Shown: piece after piece, positions 53,393 to 62,831 of the stretch | Layout: each line of letters starts with the position of its first letter | How positions within the stretch are numbered: position 1 is the stretch's first letter | From: Kriegella aquimaris | GTDB taxonomy: Bacteria > Bacteroidota > Bacteroidia > Flavobacteriales > Flavobacteriaceae | Assembly (NCBI RefSeq): GCF_900103215.1 | Contig: NZ_FNGV01000011.1 | Span: forward strand, 121,575-185,574 | Direction of reading: 5' to 3' | Length of the DNA stretch: 64,000 nucleotides | Program-made: the position numbers and the translations under genes | Notes under the pieces: generated by a model | Database searches by the model: none | What the model was told of the DNA's origin: nothing | Seen by the model: only the letters and a program-made list of their open reading frames with translations

Positions 53393-54220
53393 ATGCGTAA
53401 AGCCACAATACTTTTGTTTTTACTGCTGTTCACCATATCTGGGTCGGCTCAAGAAATAGGACTACAACTGTATAGTTTGCGAAATGAGTTCAAGAAAGAC
53501 GTTCCCGGTACATTCGCCAAAATTAAGAGTTGGGGTATTACTAAAGTGGAAGATGGAAATGATGGTACCCAAGGGTATACCCTAAACGAATACAAGGCTC
53601 TTTTGGCTAAAAATAACTTGGAAATCGTCAGTGCAAGTGCACCCTTTGAAGAATTAAAAAATAGTCCTGAAACGGTTATTAAAAGAGCCAAAGATTATGG
53701 GTCAAAATATGTAGTCTGTTTTTGGATTCCGCATAAGGATACTATTTTTACCATCGATGATACCAATCTGGCCTTGGATGTTTTTAACAAGGCAGGAAAA
53801 AGAATGAAAGCAGCCGGCATTACCTTGGTTTATCATCCACACGGTTATGAATTTCGACCTTATAAGAATGCTACTTTGATGGATTATATGATTGAAAAAT
53901 CTGAATATTTTGATTTTGAAATGGATGTTTATTGGTTCGCCCATCCTGGGGAAAATCCCGTCGAATGGTTGAGGAAATACCCGAATGAATTTAAACTGAT
54001 GCACCTAAAGGACTGTCAAAAGGGAGTGGTCGGAAATCAAAACGGGCAATCTGATGTAGAAACGAATGTAACCTTGGGTTCGGGCCAGATAAATATCGCG
54101 GAAATTGTGACGGAAGCAAAAAATAGGGGACTACAATATTTGTTCATTGAAGATGAGTCTTCAAGGGTAGTGAACCAAGTACCTCAAAGTTTGGAATATT
54201 TACGAAGCTTGGAAGAATAG
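53393..54220 (+). CDS. Sugar phosphate isomerase/epimerase-fold protein, exported
   Basis: 275 residues. Signal peptide 'ATILLFLLLFTISGSAQ', then a xylose-isomerase-like TIM barrel: 'EIGLQLYSLRNEFKKDVPGTF', 'KYVVCFWIPH', 'YHPHGYEFRPY', 'FEMDVYWFAHPGENP', 'LMHLKDCQKG' and a late 'IEDESSRV'. The metal-binding Glu, Asp and His residues are kept. It is a close paralogue of the next gene. In this clade the substrate is unknown; secreted members often process keto- or 3-keto-sugars. Confidence 0.87.
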   Translation: MRKATILLFLLLFTISGSAQEIGLQLYSLRNEFKKDVPGTFAKIKSWGITKVEDGNDGTQGYTLNEYKALLAKNNLEIVSASAPFEELKNSPETVIKRAKDYGSKYVVCFWIPHKDTIFTIDDTNLALDVFNKAGKRMKAAGITLVYHPHGYEFRPYKNATLMDYMIEKSEYFDFEMDVYWFAHPGENPVEWLRKYPNEFKLMHLKDCQKGVVGNQNGQSDVETNVTLGSGQINIAEIVTEAKNRGLQYLFIEDESSRVVNQVPQSLEYLRSLEE

Positions 54221-54248
54221 AAAATACAATCTTAACAATACAGCTATA

Positions 54249-55073
54249 ATGAAAAAAATTACAACACTTCTTTTACTGACTTTATGTACCATATCGATTA
54301 ATGCACAAGAAATTGGTATTCAACTTTACAGTTTAAGAAATCAATTTAAGACCGATGTGCCTGGTACTTTAGATATAATTCAATCTTGGGGCTTGACTAA
54401 TCTCGAAGGGGGTGGTACTTATGGGCTATCAACGGAGGATTTCAAAAGTGAATTAGAAAAAAGAGATTTAGATGTTGTCAGTGTCGGTGCCTCATATGAT
54501 GATCTGAAGAACGGAAAGGTCGATGAAATCATTAAAAATGCGAAGGCCTACGGCGCAAAATATGTGATGTGTGCATGGATTTCACACGACGGAAACAATT
54601 TTGATATCGAGAAAACAAAAGAAGCCACCGAAGTATTCAATAAGGCAGGCAAACAATTGAAAAAGGAGGGTATTACGCTAGCATATCATGCCCATGGCTA
54701 TGAGTTCCGCCCGTATAAAGGTGGAACCTTGTTTGATTATATGGCACAGCACGCCAACCATTTTGCTTTTGAGATGGATGTCTATTGGGTAAAGCACGGT
54801 GGTGCGGATCCTTTGACCTTGTTGAATAAGTATCCTGAAAAATTCGTGCTTTTGCACTTAAAAGATCTCGAAAAAGGAGTGAAGGGAAACAATACGGGGC
54901 ATGAAGATGTAGAGACCAATGTAGTGCTAGGTACTGGGCAGATAGATATTGCCGGCGTTGTCAAACGAGCCAAAGAGTTGGGTGTGGTCAAATACATGTT
55001 TATTGAAGATGAATGTTCACGTGTAGTGGAACAAGTACCACAAAGTTTGAAGTTTTTAAGTGAATTGGAATAA
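54249..55073 (+). CDS. Sugar phosphate isomerase/epimerase-fold protein, exported, paralogue
   Basis: 274 residues, 28 nt after the previous paralogue with the same domain order: signal peptide 'TTLLLLTLCTISINAQ', 'EIGIQLYSLRNQFKTDVPGTL', 'YHAHGYEFRPYKGG', 'FEMDVYWVKHGGADP' and 'IEDECSRVVEQVPQSL'. The pair arose by tandem duplication. Differences in the barrel loops (for example 'CAWISH' here, 'CFWIPH' before) could mean different substrates. Confidence 0.87.
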   Translation: MKKITTLLLLTLCTISINAQEIGIQLYSLRNQFKTDVPGTLDIIQSWGLTNLEGGGTYGLSTEDFKSELEKRDLDVVSVGASYDDLKNGKVDEIIKNAKAYGAKYVMCAWISHDGNNFDIEKTKEATEVFNKAGKQLKKEGITLAYHAHGYEFRPYKGGTLFDYMAQHANHFAFEMDVYWVKHGGADPLTLLNKYPEKFVLLHLKDLEKGVKGNNTGHEDVETNVVLGTGQIDIAGVVKRAKELGVVKYMFIEDECSRVVEQVPQSLKFLSELE

Positions 55074-55203
55074 CGAACTACTTTTATAAATTTTGCACTT
55101 TCCCCAAGATTGATGACTCGGCCTAATTAGGTATTCAGAAATAGAGTATATCGGTTACATTAGAACTATTATTTTTATAATATCAACGCTATATTATTGA
55201 TCT

Positions 55204-56829
55204 ATGAAACAAATGACCTTCCTCATCATTGCTGCATCTTTAATGTTAAGTTGCGCCGAGAAAAAGGAAATTCAAATAACGAAATCAACAGAGAATCTCC
55301 CGAATATTGTATGGCTCGTGGCTGAAGATCAATCCCCCGATTTTTTCCCGATGTATGGAGATAGTACGATTGCATTGCCAAATTTGGAAGCTTTGGCCGC
55401 CGATGGAGTGGTGTTCACAAATGCTTATGCACCTATACCCGTATGTGCGCCTACACGCAGTGGTATTATTACGGGAATGTATCCAACTACACTAGGTACC
55501 CACAATATGCGCACCTATTCACCTGGTGACCCAGGTAATCAAATGCAAATAGGTATACCATCTTATTCGCCCATTGTACCAAAGGGAACGGTTATGTTTC
55601 CTCAGTTGTTACGAAAAAGAGGGTATTATACGTCCAATAATTCCAAAGAAGATTATAATTTTAAAAGATTGGAGTCTGCCTGGGATGAGAGTAGTAAGAA
55701 GGCCCATTGGCGCAACCGCCCGAAAGACGTTCCTTTTTTCTCCGTTTTTAATTTTGAGGTATGTCACGAATCGGGTATTTGGAAACATGGGAATAGTGAA
55801 CTTTTTGTGAACCCCGATTCGGTACCGGTGCCACCCTATTTCCCGGACAACGATATTATACGGCACGATTTGGCGGTCAACTATAGCAATCTCAAGCGTA
55901 TGGACGACCAGGCCGGTGAAATTATAGCCCAACTCAAGGAAGACGGACTTTACGACAATACCATCATCTTTTTTTACGGGGATCATGGTGGACCGTTGCC
56001 ACGACATAAGCGTGCGTTGTATGAAACAGGAACTAAAGTTCCGTTGATTATTAAGTTTGACGGAAACGAGAGGGCAGGGGAACGCAATGACAATTTTGTC
56101 AATTTTATTGACTTTGCCCCTACACTTTTATCTTGGGCAGGTGTGAAGCCTCCTGAAATAATGCAAGGAAAAGCGTTATACGGGGAATTTCGTGATAGTT
56201 CAAAAAGCAAATACATCTTCACCACTTCCGATCGTTTTGATGGGGTTTACGACCGATTACGAGCGGTACGTTCGCAACGCTATAAATACATTAAGAATTT
56301 CAATACCAATATTAGCAATGCCTTACCGGTGGTATATCGAGAGCAGATGCCGATGATGAGAAAAATGAAAGCGATGTGGAAAAACGGAGAATTGGACTCC
56401 GTGCAGTCCTTATGGTTTCGCACACCAAAACCAGAGGAAGAGCTTTATGACCTTCAAAACGATCCCTACGAATTGGAAAATTTGGCGGATAGCGCAGAAC
56501 TAAAGGACACTCTAAAACATTTGCGTGGAGTTTTAAAAGATTGGATTTTTGACACGCACGATTTAGGGATATATCCTGAAAAGGATTTACTGGCAAAATG
56601 GCTTCCAAATGGCAAACAACCCAAATTAACGCCATTGGAAATGGAAAAAAAAGTAAGTGGTGTTGCTTTATATTCACATCGACCCGACGCTACTATTCTT
56701 TATAAACAGCCTCAAGATTCTATTTGGCAGTTCTATACACAGCCTTTGCCCGGTGATACTTCGTTTGTTGCCAAAGCGGAGCGCATAGGGTTCGAAGACA
56801 GCAATCTTTTGGAATATAAGGTAAATTGA
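55204..56829 (+). CDS. Sulfatase lipoprotein, S1 family (heparan N-sulfatase-like)
   Basis: 541 residues; lipobox 'LMLSC' (Cys17). Sulfatase motif CAPTR begins at Cys81, with 'ITGMYPTTLGTHNMRT' after it. The metal site reads 'VAEDQS' with Glu-Asp in place of the usual Asp-Asp, as in N-sulfatase (SGSH)-like members. 'FFYGDHGGPLPRHKR' is the second metal segment. The true substrate is unknown. It is followed by a long hairpin and a convergent TonB gene. Confidence 0.9.
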   Translation: MKQMTFLIIAASLMLSCAEKKEIQITKSTENLPNIVWLVAEDQSPDFFPMYGDSTIALPNLEALAADGVVFTNAYAPIPVCAPTRSGIITGMYPTTLGTHNMRTYSPGDPGNQMQIGIPSYSPIVPKGTVMFPQLLRKRGYYTSNNSKEDYNFKRLESAWDESSKKAHWRNRPKDVPFFSVFNFEVCHESGIWKHGNSELFVNPDSVPVPPYFPDNDIIRHDLAVNYSNLKRMDDQAGEIIAQLKEDGLYDNTIIFFYGDHGGPLPRHKRALYETGTKVPLIIKFDGNERAGERNDNFVNFIDFAPTLLSWAGVKPPEIMQGKALYGEFRDSSKSKYIFTTSDRFDGVYDRLRAVRSQRYKYIKNFNTNISNALPVVYREQMPMMRKMKAMWKNGELDSVQSLWFRTPKPEEELYDLQNDPYELENLADSAELKDTLKHLRGVLKDWIFDTHDLGIYPEKDLLAKWLPNGKQPKLTPLEMEKKVSGVALYSHRPDATILYKQPQDSIWQFYTQPLPGDTSFVAKAERIGFEDSNLLEYKVN

Positions 56830-56840
56830 TGGTAAAGTGA

Positions 56841-56885
56841 TTATCCTATTTCAGCCTTCTGAATATAAAGGTTGAAATAGGATAA
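56841..56885. terminator. Long bidirectional hairpin between convergent genes
   Basis: TTATCCTATTTCAGCCTT (56841-56858) pairs with AAGGTTGAAATAGGATAA (56868-56885), 18 bp with one G-U pair and a 9-nt loop. It lies between the sulfatase and the TonB gene and could end transcription on either strand. There is no long T tract. Confidence 0.7.
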
Positions 56886-56942
56886 GCCTAAGGGACGGCG
56901 ATTCGAGACTATCGCTAATAAAATACCATGAAAACGATAAAC

Positions 56943-57671
56943 TTACAGTAGTCTGAAGGTAACGGGAATGCTATAGGGCACGTTTACGGCTCTCCCCCTT
57001 TGCTTGCCAGGGGTCATTTTTGGCAGGGCTGCGATAATTCGTTCGGCTTCCTGCTCTAAAAGCTTATCGGGACCTCGCGTTCTAATATTGGTCACATGGC
57101 CTTCGGTGTTTATAACAAATTGTACATAGACTTTTCCCTGTATTCCCATCTCTAAGGCTATGGGAGGATATTGGAAGTTCTTGTTAATATGTTCCTGTAC
57201 CTTCTGTTGAAAGCAAGCCCTTTTCTCGGCATCGGAACCTTGCTCACAGCCCGGAAAAACAGGAATATTCTCGATTACGGCAAAAGGTACCGTAATTTCT
57301 TCCTCCTCTTCTTCCACTTCTATTTCATCAACGGAGACCACTGCATCGTCAATTATGGTCTCTTGATTAATTTCTGTACTTTGTATAACCGTTTCCTCTA
57401 TATCCGAAACATCTTCCACCACTTCGATAATAGCTGGGGCGGCAGGTGGAGCGGGAGGAGGTGGCACATTTAAAATTTCCGTTACGGGTACTTCTTCCCG
57501 TAAATCGGATTCGGCGGTATGGGCAATTATTACCTCTTCCGTCGTCGTATCGTAACTTTTGAACTCTAATGCCCTCCATACTACAAAGAGCACCAGCGCA
57601 AGCCCAATGACAAAAAATAGTCCGCTGTCTCGGTTCAAATCGGCTTTTGGGTTCTTTTTTAGTTCCATCAC
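56943..57671 (-). CDS. TonB-type energy transducer
   Basis: 242 residues. One N-terminal membrane helix (about 20-38, 'LFFVIGLALVLFVVWRALEF'), a proline-rich stretch 'NVPPPPAPPAAPAI', a very acidic linker ('VDEIEVEEEEEEITV'), and the C-terminal TonB domain ('NFQYPPIALEMGIQGKVYVQFVI', 'ALPKMTPGKQRGRAVNVPYSIPVTFRLL'). It could energise SusC-type transporters, including the one in this window. No ExbB/ExbD genes are adjacent. Confidence 0.9.
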   Translation of the reverse strand: MMELKKNPKADLNRDSGLFFVIGLALVLFVVWRALEFKSYDTTTEEVIIAHTAESDLREEVPVTEILNVPPPPAPPAAPAIIEVVEDVSDIEETVIQSTEINQETIIDDAVVSVDEIEVEEEEEEITVPFAVIENIPVFPGCEQGSDAEKRACFQQKVQEHINKNFQYPPIALEMGIQGKVYVQFVINTEGHVTNIRTRGPDKLLEQEAERIIAALPKMTPGKQRGRAVNVPYSIPVTFRLL

Positions 57672-57977
57672 CTAAAAATTTAGTATTCCTTAAGGTAAGC
57701 CAACCTTTCCTTTTTAAATATGATATTGGTCAGTTTTGGATGGGGGCAGTAATGCAATGGTTTTGCCATTATCATGTGTTAATCGGAATTAGTAGCGGAA
57801 TCGAAGAAGTGGGTTTGACCCGTACAAAAGCCTTTGAACCCCTTAAAAGGGCAAAGTTTACTATGGTTGGATAATGGAATTGGAAAAACTACAAAATGTA
57901 AATTGTGAGTTATTTAAAAATTATTTCTGAATGATTGAACGAATTTCGGAATGGCTTCAAAATGGCACAATTTGATT
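57672..57977. other. Intergenic region upstream of TonB
   Basis: 306 bases between the TonB gene start and the end of the isomerase gene, both on the minus strand. It must contain the TonB promoter. A 75-codon frame in it is not credible. No hairpin or RNA gene was recognised. Confidence 0.5.
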
Positions 57978-58955
57978 TCATTTCTTTTTGAGTGCGCTTT
58001 CAATCACCTGAAGTGTGTATTCGTAGCTTTTCTTTAATAAGGTTTCCGCATCCATGGTCGACCAATATTCTTTATTAAAAAGCTCCACGGAAAAACCACC
58101 GTTAAAACCTGCCTCGTATAGTCTAGGAATAACAACATCAAACGGGCAAACACCTTCACCCGGCAACACCCGATGTGCATCAGTTAATGATTCACGTTCG
58201 GGACTTGCGGGATAGTCGTTCATATGAATAACCGGTAGTCGTTTTCCATTAAGACAATCGACGGTGTCCCAATCGTTACCTCCGCGGTATACATGGTAGA
58301 TGTCTAGAAGCATAGTGGCTTTCGGATGGCCCGTAGAAATTACAATTTGAGCACAATCGGCTAAATTGTGCAAAGCACCGGCACCCCAAAGCTCGATAAT
58401 AGGGGTTACTCCTGTTTCTTGCTCTAAAGCAAGTATATCATTATACCTTTGGGCGTATTCGTCATACTTTCCGCGGTCAAGGGAAGAGATGCCCTGTACC
58501 GGGGCTGCGATATATTTTCCGCCCAAGCTAGCGGTTATATTCATTTCTTTGCGGAGCTGATCAATAGCTTCCTGTCTTTCCTTAGGGTCATCACTGCACC
58601 ATTTTGAAAAACCAATAATGTTTTCCAAGACGAGTTTACCGGTTTCCAGCTTTTCCTTTAGCTGTGAAGTACTGCCTCCTTTATCCAAATAGGCTATGAT
58701 ATCCCGCATCCATAATTCAATACCGTCAAAGCCCGCATCGGAAACCATTTCAATCTGCTTATCGACATCCAATTTATAAGCCATGATTGTTGAAGTGTTC
58801 AGGCTTATTCTAAAAGGCAACTTCTTTTTTGGTTGAATACTTTGATCAAATGTTTGGGGCGAATCATTTTTCGTAAATGCGAACCCTGTCAAGGCCGCGC
58901 CAGAAATTTTGAGGCTATTTGCAATAGCTTTTCTTCTAGAAATTTTATCCTGCAT
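57978..58955 (-). CDS. Sugar isomerase/epimerase-fold protein, exported (Tat-like)
   Basis: 325 residues. A leader 'ISRRKAIANSLKISGAALTG' looks like a Tat signal. TIM-barrel motifs: 'MVSDAGFDGIELWMRDI', 'GGKYIAAPVQG', 'IIELWGAG', 'MLLDIYHVYRGGND', 'VIHMNDYPASP' and 'FSVELFNKEYW'. It is related to hydroxypyruvate isomerase/sugar-phosphate isomerase proteins but in a different subgroup from the pair at 53393. It is 98 nt downstream of the sulfatase that shares its strand, so the two may be linked. Confidence 0.85.
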   Translation of the reverse strand: MQDKISRRKAIANSLKISGAALTGFAFTKNDSPQTFDQSIQPKKKLPFRISLNTSTIMAYKLDVDKQIEMVSDAGFDGIELWMRDIIAYLDKGGSTSQLKEKLETGKLVLENIIGFSKWCSDDPKERQEAIDQLRKEMNITASLGGKYIAAPVQGISSLDRGKYDEYAQRYNDILALEQETGVTPIIELWGAGALHNLADCAQIVISTGHPKATMLLDIYHVYRGGNDWDTVDCLNGKRLPVIHMNDYPASPERESLTDAHRVLPGEGVCPFDVVIPRLYEAGFNGGFSVELFNKEYWSTMDAETLLKKSYEYTLQVIESALKKK

Positions 58956-59053
58956 TTTTGTAGTTAATTTTTATTACGAGAAACCAAAACACTTAGTTTT
59001 TTAGTTAGTCCTATTTTGATTCCAATTGTTTGTTTTTAGGGTATTCCGTCAGA

Positions 59054-60838
59054 TTATTCTTTTCGTTTAAACAATAACAAACGTACATCGACCGCTTCCT
59101 TTCCACTAATATTTACCGCCTTTAGTGTTAGCTGGCCTTTTCCTTTTTCAAGTTTTATTTCTCCCATTGTAATTGGCTTAAAATCTTTCACATATGATTC
59201 TATTCGGGGATCACGATCATTTTCCATTCCTTTCAATGGAGGGTCATGCGCTTCTGTTATAGTTGTGGTCAATTGGTTATTTCCATGTGTAAGCTGTACT
59301 GTGGCCCCCACATTTTCTGCTTTGCAGGTGTAATATAGCTGTACTTCGAATACACCATCGGCTAGAACAGCGACATTCCACGTAATGGAGTCATTTACAT
59401 TCTTCCAGTTCGTAAAAAAAGTATCGTTCGGATGGCGGTTACTTCTTTCAATATTTCCGTGGGGAATACCGTCACGAGCGGGAATCTGCGTATACATATA
59501 ATCAGGGTGACCCAAAGTTAGGGGGCGCTCTTCATCGGTCTTTTTGCTAGGCGGAATTGCTGTTAACCAATTGGTCTTGGCCTTTTTAAGTGAATCGGCA
59601 ATATCAGGAAATTTATCGGAAACATCAGAAGTTTGACCGATATCATCGACCATATCATAGAGGCGGTCGTCGGTATCTAAGCGGTAGCGCTGAGAACGTA
59701 CACTTGTTTTTCCACTCCAATGATTATAGACAAAACGCTCTTTCCATTTTGTATTTTTTGAAAATATTAGTGGGGATAGGTTTTTACCATCTATCGGCTT
59801 TTCGGTTTCGACCTCGATGCCGGTCAAATTAATCAAAGTTGGTAAGATATCTATGGCAGCTGCTATTTGGGCTACCGTGTTTCCGGCAGGGATACTATCT
59901 TTCCATTGAATGAAGAAAGGTGCCCTAACACCTCCTTCATCAGTGGATCCTTTTTTGCCCCGCATACCACCGTTCCATCGCCAGCCATTGGGTCCATTAT
60001 CGGAAAGATAAACCACGATCGTGTTATCCTCTAAATTAAGCTCTCGTAATTTTTCGCTGATACGACCTACATTAAAATCGATATTCTCGACCATGGCCAA
60101 GGCGGCGTTCGTGAAATTTGTATTTTCTTTTTCTTCCCCATGATAGGTCATATCAAGCGGTTTGTCTTGAAAACGATCCCAATAGGCATCCGGCACCTGC
60201 ATGGGGCTGTGAGGAGTGTTCAAAGGGAGGTATAAAAAGAATGGGTCATCCTTATTTTCATCTATAAACGATAAGGCATGTGCTGTAAGATCGTTGACCA
60301 AAAATCCATTTCCTTTAACAATTTGCCCATTATGTTCTAACATGGGGCTGAAATAATTGCCCCAATGACCGGAAGCAAATCCGTAGAAATCATCAAACCC
60401 TCTGGCATTGGGGTGATACGGTGGCTGCATACCATTGTGCCATTTTCCGTAAGCTGCGGTATGATAGCCGGCTTTTTTTAGAATTTCGGCAATGGTGGTT
60501 TCCCCGAGATTTAGCCGTTCTCCGCCGGCCGAGGTAGAATAGACCCCCAAACGGGTAAAATGGCGACCTGTCAACAACTCTGCGCGCGTAGGGGAACAGA
60601 CCGGCTGGACATAAAAGTTTTCAAAAGCCACTCCATTTTTGGCAATAGCATCGATATGGGGTGTTTTGAGATTGGTGTTGCCATTGAAACTTAAATCACC
60701 CCAACCCTGGTCATCGGCCATGATTAGAATGATGTTGGGTTTTTTCTCTTGAATTTTACTTTCTTTTTTGGGAGCTTGACAAGCCCACATGGAAAGAATC
60801 AAGGCGACCGGAAGAATACGTTGAAATAGAACTGACAT
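59054..60838 (-). CDS. Arylsulfatase lipoprotein, S1 family
   Basis: 594 residues; lipobox 'LSMWAC' (Cys20). 'MADDQGWGDLSFNGN' has the Asp pair (42, 43), the formylglycine motif CSPTR begins at Cys81, and 'SDNGPNGWRWNGGMRGKKGSTDEGG' is the typical later segment of S1_16/arylsulfatase A-like enzymes. A beta-rich C-terminal region (about 475-594) may be an extra domain. It lies upstream of the minus-strand isomerase and could be in one transcript with it. Substrate unknown. Confidence 0.92.
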   Translation of the reverse strand: MSVLFQRILPVALILSMWACQAPKKESKIQEKKPNIILIMADDQGWGDLSFNGNTNLKTPHIDAIAKNGVAFENFYVQPVCSPTRAELLTGRHFTRLGVYSTSAGGERLNLGETTIAEILKKAGYHTAAYGKWHNGMQPPYHPNARGFDDFYGFASGHWGNYFSPMLEHNGQIVKGNGFLVNDLTAHALSFIDENKDDPFFLYLPLNTPHSPMQVPDAYWDRFQDKPLDMTYHGEEKENTNFTNAALAMVENIDFNVGRISEKLRELNLEDNTIVVYLSDNGPNGWRWNGGMRGKKGSTDEGGVRAPFFIQWKDSIPAGNTVAQIAAAIDILPTLINLTGIEVETEKPIDGKNLSPLIFSKNTKWKERFVYNHWSGKTSVRSQRYRLDTDDRLYDMVDDIGQTSDVSDKFPDIADSLKKAKTNWLTAIPPSKKTDEERPLTLGHPDYMYTQIPARDGIPHGNIERSNRHPNDTFFTNWKNVNDSITWNVAVLADGVFEVQLYYTCKAENVGATVQLTHGNNQLTTTITEAHDPPLKGMENDRDPRIESYVKDFKPITMGEIKLEKGKGQLTLKAVNISGKEAVDVRLLLFKRKE

Positions 60839-61095
60839 GGTCTAAAGTTAATCCATATTATTGTGAATTTGATGTTCACTAAACCAAAATCCCAAATTTT
60901 TCGAACTAAAAAATTGTGTTATCTTCCAATCGGAATTTTGGAGCTTTGAGAATGAGAAATTTGTGTGTGTTTTTTTAGATTGGGAAATTTAATTTATAGT
61001 ATTACCCAAATGTGCAGAGGATTAATCGATTTTTTGTTTCTCCTATGCTTATATAAAAATAAAGCAGGGAATCGAATTATAGAAACAGCAGTTAC

Positions 61096-61812
61096 ATGAA
61101 GTATTTTTTAACAGGTTTGATGGCCTTATTTATTTTTGGATGCAAAGAACAGCCGTCTAAAGAAGAGCAATCACATAAACAAGATATTATACAAAAGGCA
61201 GTGGATACGGTAATCAAGAAGGTTACTCCGCCCAAACCGAAGTTTAGATCGTTTGAAGGTCTAGCAGATACCACCTTTATTCGATTGGCTGATTTTAGTG
61301 ATGGTTTTGCCTATGACCTACGCTATGCCACAGAAAATAATTTTCTAAAAGCCAAAGTATATGATTGTGCCGAATGCTATACCCGTGTAAAAACAGCAAA
61401 GGCTTTGATTAAGGCGAACGCTGAATTTAAACAACACGGAGTTAAAATTAAGTTTTATGATTGCTATCGCCCTAATTCTGTACAGTATAAAATGTGGGAA
61501 ATTGTACCAAATCCCCAATACGTGGCAAACCCAAAAAAAGGGTCTATTCATAACAGGGGAGGAGCGGTGGATATTACCTTGGTAACTTTAAATGGTGAAG
61601 AACTGGATATGGGTACCGATTTTGATTTCTTTGGAAAAAAGGCCTACCATGATAATTTCGATTTGCCCAAAGAGATTCTTGATAACCGTAAATTACTGAA
61701 GGAAACGATGGAACGTCATGGTTTTTGGAGTATCAGAACCGAATGGTGGCACTACAACCTTTCTTCCGCTAGCAAGGATAAGGTGGCCAATTTCAAATGG
61801 AATTGTGATTAA
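61096..61812 (+). CDS. M15 metallopeptidase (VanX/DdpX-like D-Ala-D-Ala dipeptidase)
   Basis: 238 residues; lipobox 'LFIFGC' (Cys16) suggests a lipoprotein. Catalytic zinc motifs are 'SIHNRGGAVD' (SxHxxGxAxD) and 'EWWHYNL', with 'YDCYRP' as the VanX/DdpX Tyr-Arg segment. The family cleaves D-Ala-D-Ala or related peptidoglycan dipeptides in the periplasm. No resistance genes (VanA/VanH) accompany it, so wall recycling is likelier. Confidence 0.9.
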   Translation: MKYFLTGLMALFIFGCKEQPSKEEQSHKQDIIQKAVDTVIKKVTPPKPKFRSFEGLADTTFIRLADFSDGFAYDLRYATENNFLKAKVYDCAECYTRVKTAKALIKANAEFKQHGVKIKFYDCYRPNSVQYKMWEIVPNPQYVANPKKGSIHNRGGAVDITLVTLNGEELDMGTDFDFFGKKAYHDNFDLPKEILDNRKLLKETMERHGFWSIRTEWWHYNLSSASKDKVANFKWNCD

Positions 61813-61872
61813 ACTGGAAATTGAGCTATGAACCAATAGTATTTTATAATTTTAACAAAACGACCAAAGCCT

Positions 61873-62796
61873 ATGAAAACAATTCTTAAGAACAGTTTGA
61901 TTATTATATTCCTTACTTTCTATTCTATGCAAGCCCAAGATACTATCATGCCTTTATGGCCAGAAAACAAAATTCCAAACCGTATTGAATCGGATGAAAA
62001 AGAAGTAAGGGATTACACGAATATTTTGAGGATTAGCAAGGTACAAGAACCAACGATAGAAGTATACCTGCCATCAAAGTCCAACGCCAACGGGCAAGCT
62101 GTGTTGATTTTTCCGGGGGGAGGTTATCATATTTTGGCCTATGATTGGGAGGGTACCGATATCGCCAAATTTCTGAACGGAAAAGGTATTGCGGGTATTG
62201 TGGTGAAATATCGTTTGCCATCGGATGTCTCACAAAAGGAAAAATATAACGTTCCTTTGATTGATGCCCAGCGAGCGATGCGAATGGTACGGAGCAAAGC
62301 AAAAGATTGGAATATTCAAGAAGATAAAATTGGTATAATAGGTTTCTCTGCTGGAGGACATTTAGCCTCTACTTTAGGCACGCATTTCAACGAAAAGGTC
62401 TACGCCGCAGTAGACGAGATGGATGAAGCAAGTGCTCGCCCCGATTTTATGGCATTGGGGTATCCCGTAGTTACCTTCACTCAAACGACGAAACACTCTG
62501 GTTCTGAGAAGAACCTTTTGGGAGATACGGATAACGGAGATTTAGAAAAACATTTTTCGAACGAATTACAAGTAACTGCTAATACACCACCGACATTTTT
62601 AATTCATGCCACGGATGATGGGAGTGTGCCAGTTGAAAACAGCTTGCTCTTTTTTCAAGCCTTAAAAGACAAAGGAGTTTCGGCGACTATGCATATCTAT
62701 CCTAAAGGAGGTCATGGATTTTCTTTGGCACGCGAAGACGTACATTTAAGAGGTTGGACGGAGCGTTTATTCGAATGGATGGAAAGCTTGGAGTGA
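61873..62796 (+). CDS. Alpha/beta hydrolase, exported (acetyl-esterase-like)
   Basis: 307 residues with signal peptide 'SLIIIFLTFYSMQAQ'. The oxyanion segment 'IFPGGGYHILAYDWEGTD', nucleophile in 'GFSAGGHLAS', Asp in 'HATDDGSVPVEN' and His in 'GGHGFSLA' make up a full triad of the BD-FAE/acetyl-xylan-esterase-type carboxylesterases. Deacetylation of a polysaccharide is the usual role. It is the first of a tandem pair; the next gene begins 35 nt after it. Confidence 0.88.
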   Translation: MKTILKNSLIIIFLTFYSMQAQDTIMPLWPENKIPNRIESDEKEVRDYTNILRISKVQEPTIEVYLPSKSNANGQAVLIFPGGGYHILAYDWEGTDIAKFLNGKGIAGIVVKYRLPSDVSQKEKYNVPLIDAQRAMRMVRSKAKDWNIQEDKIGIIGFSAGGHLASTLGTHFNEKVYAAVDEMDEASARPDFMALGYPVVTFTQTTKHSGSEKNLLGDTDNGDLEKHFSNELQVTANTPPTFLIHATDDGSVPVENSLLFFQALKDKGVSATMHIYPKGGHGFSLAREDVHLRGWTERLFEWMESLE

Positions 62797-62831
62797 GTCT
62801 TTAGCCAAATTGATATAAAAAATTGATTGAA

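Noticed and set aside
57647..57874. 75-codon plus-strand frame upstream of TonB
   Set aside because: No recognisable protein features; overlaps the TonB start on the opposite strand.
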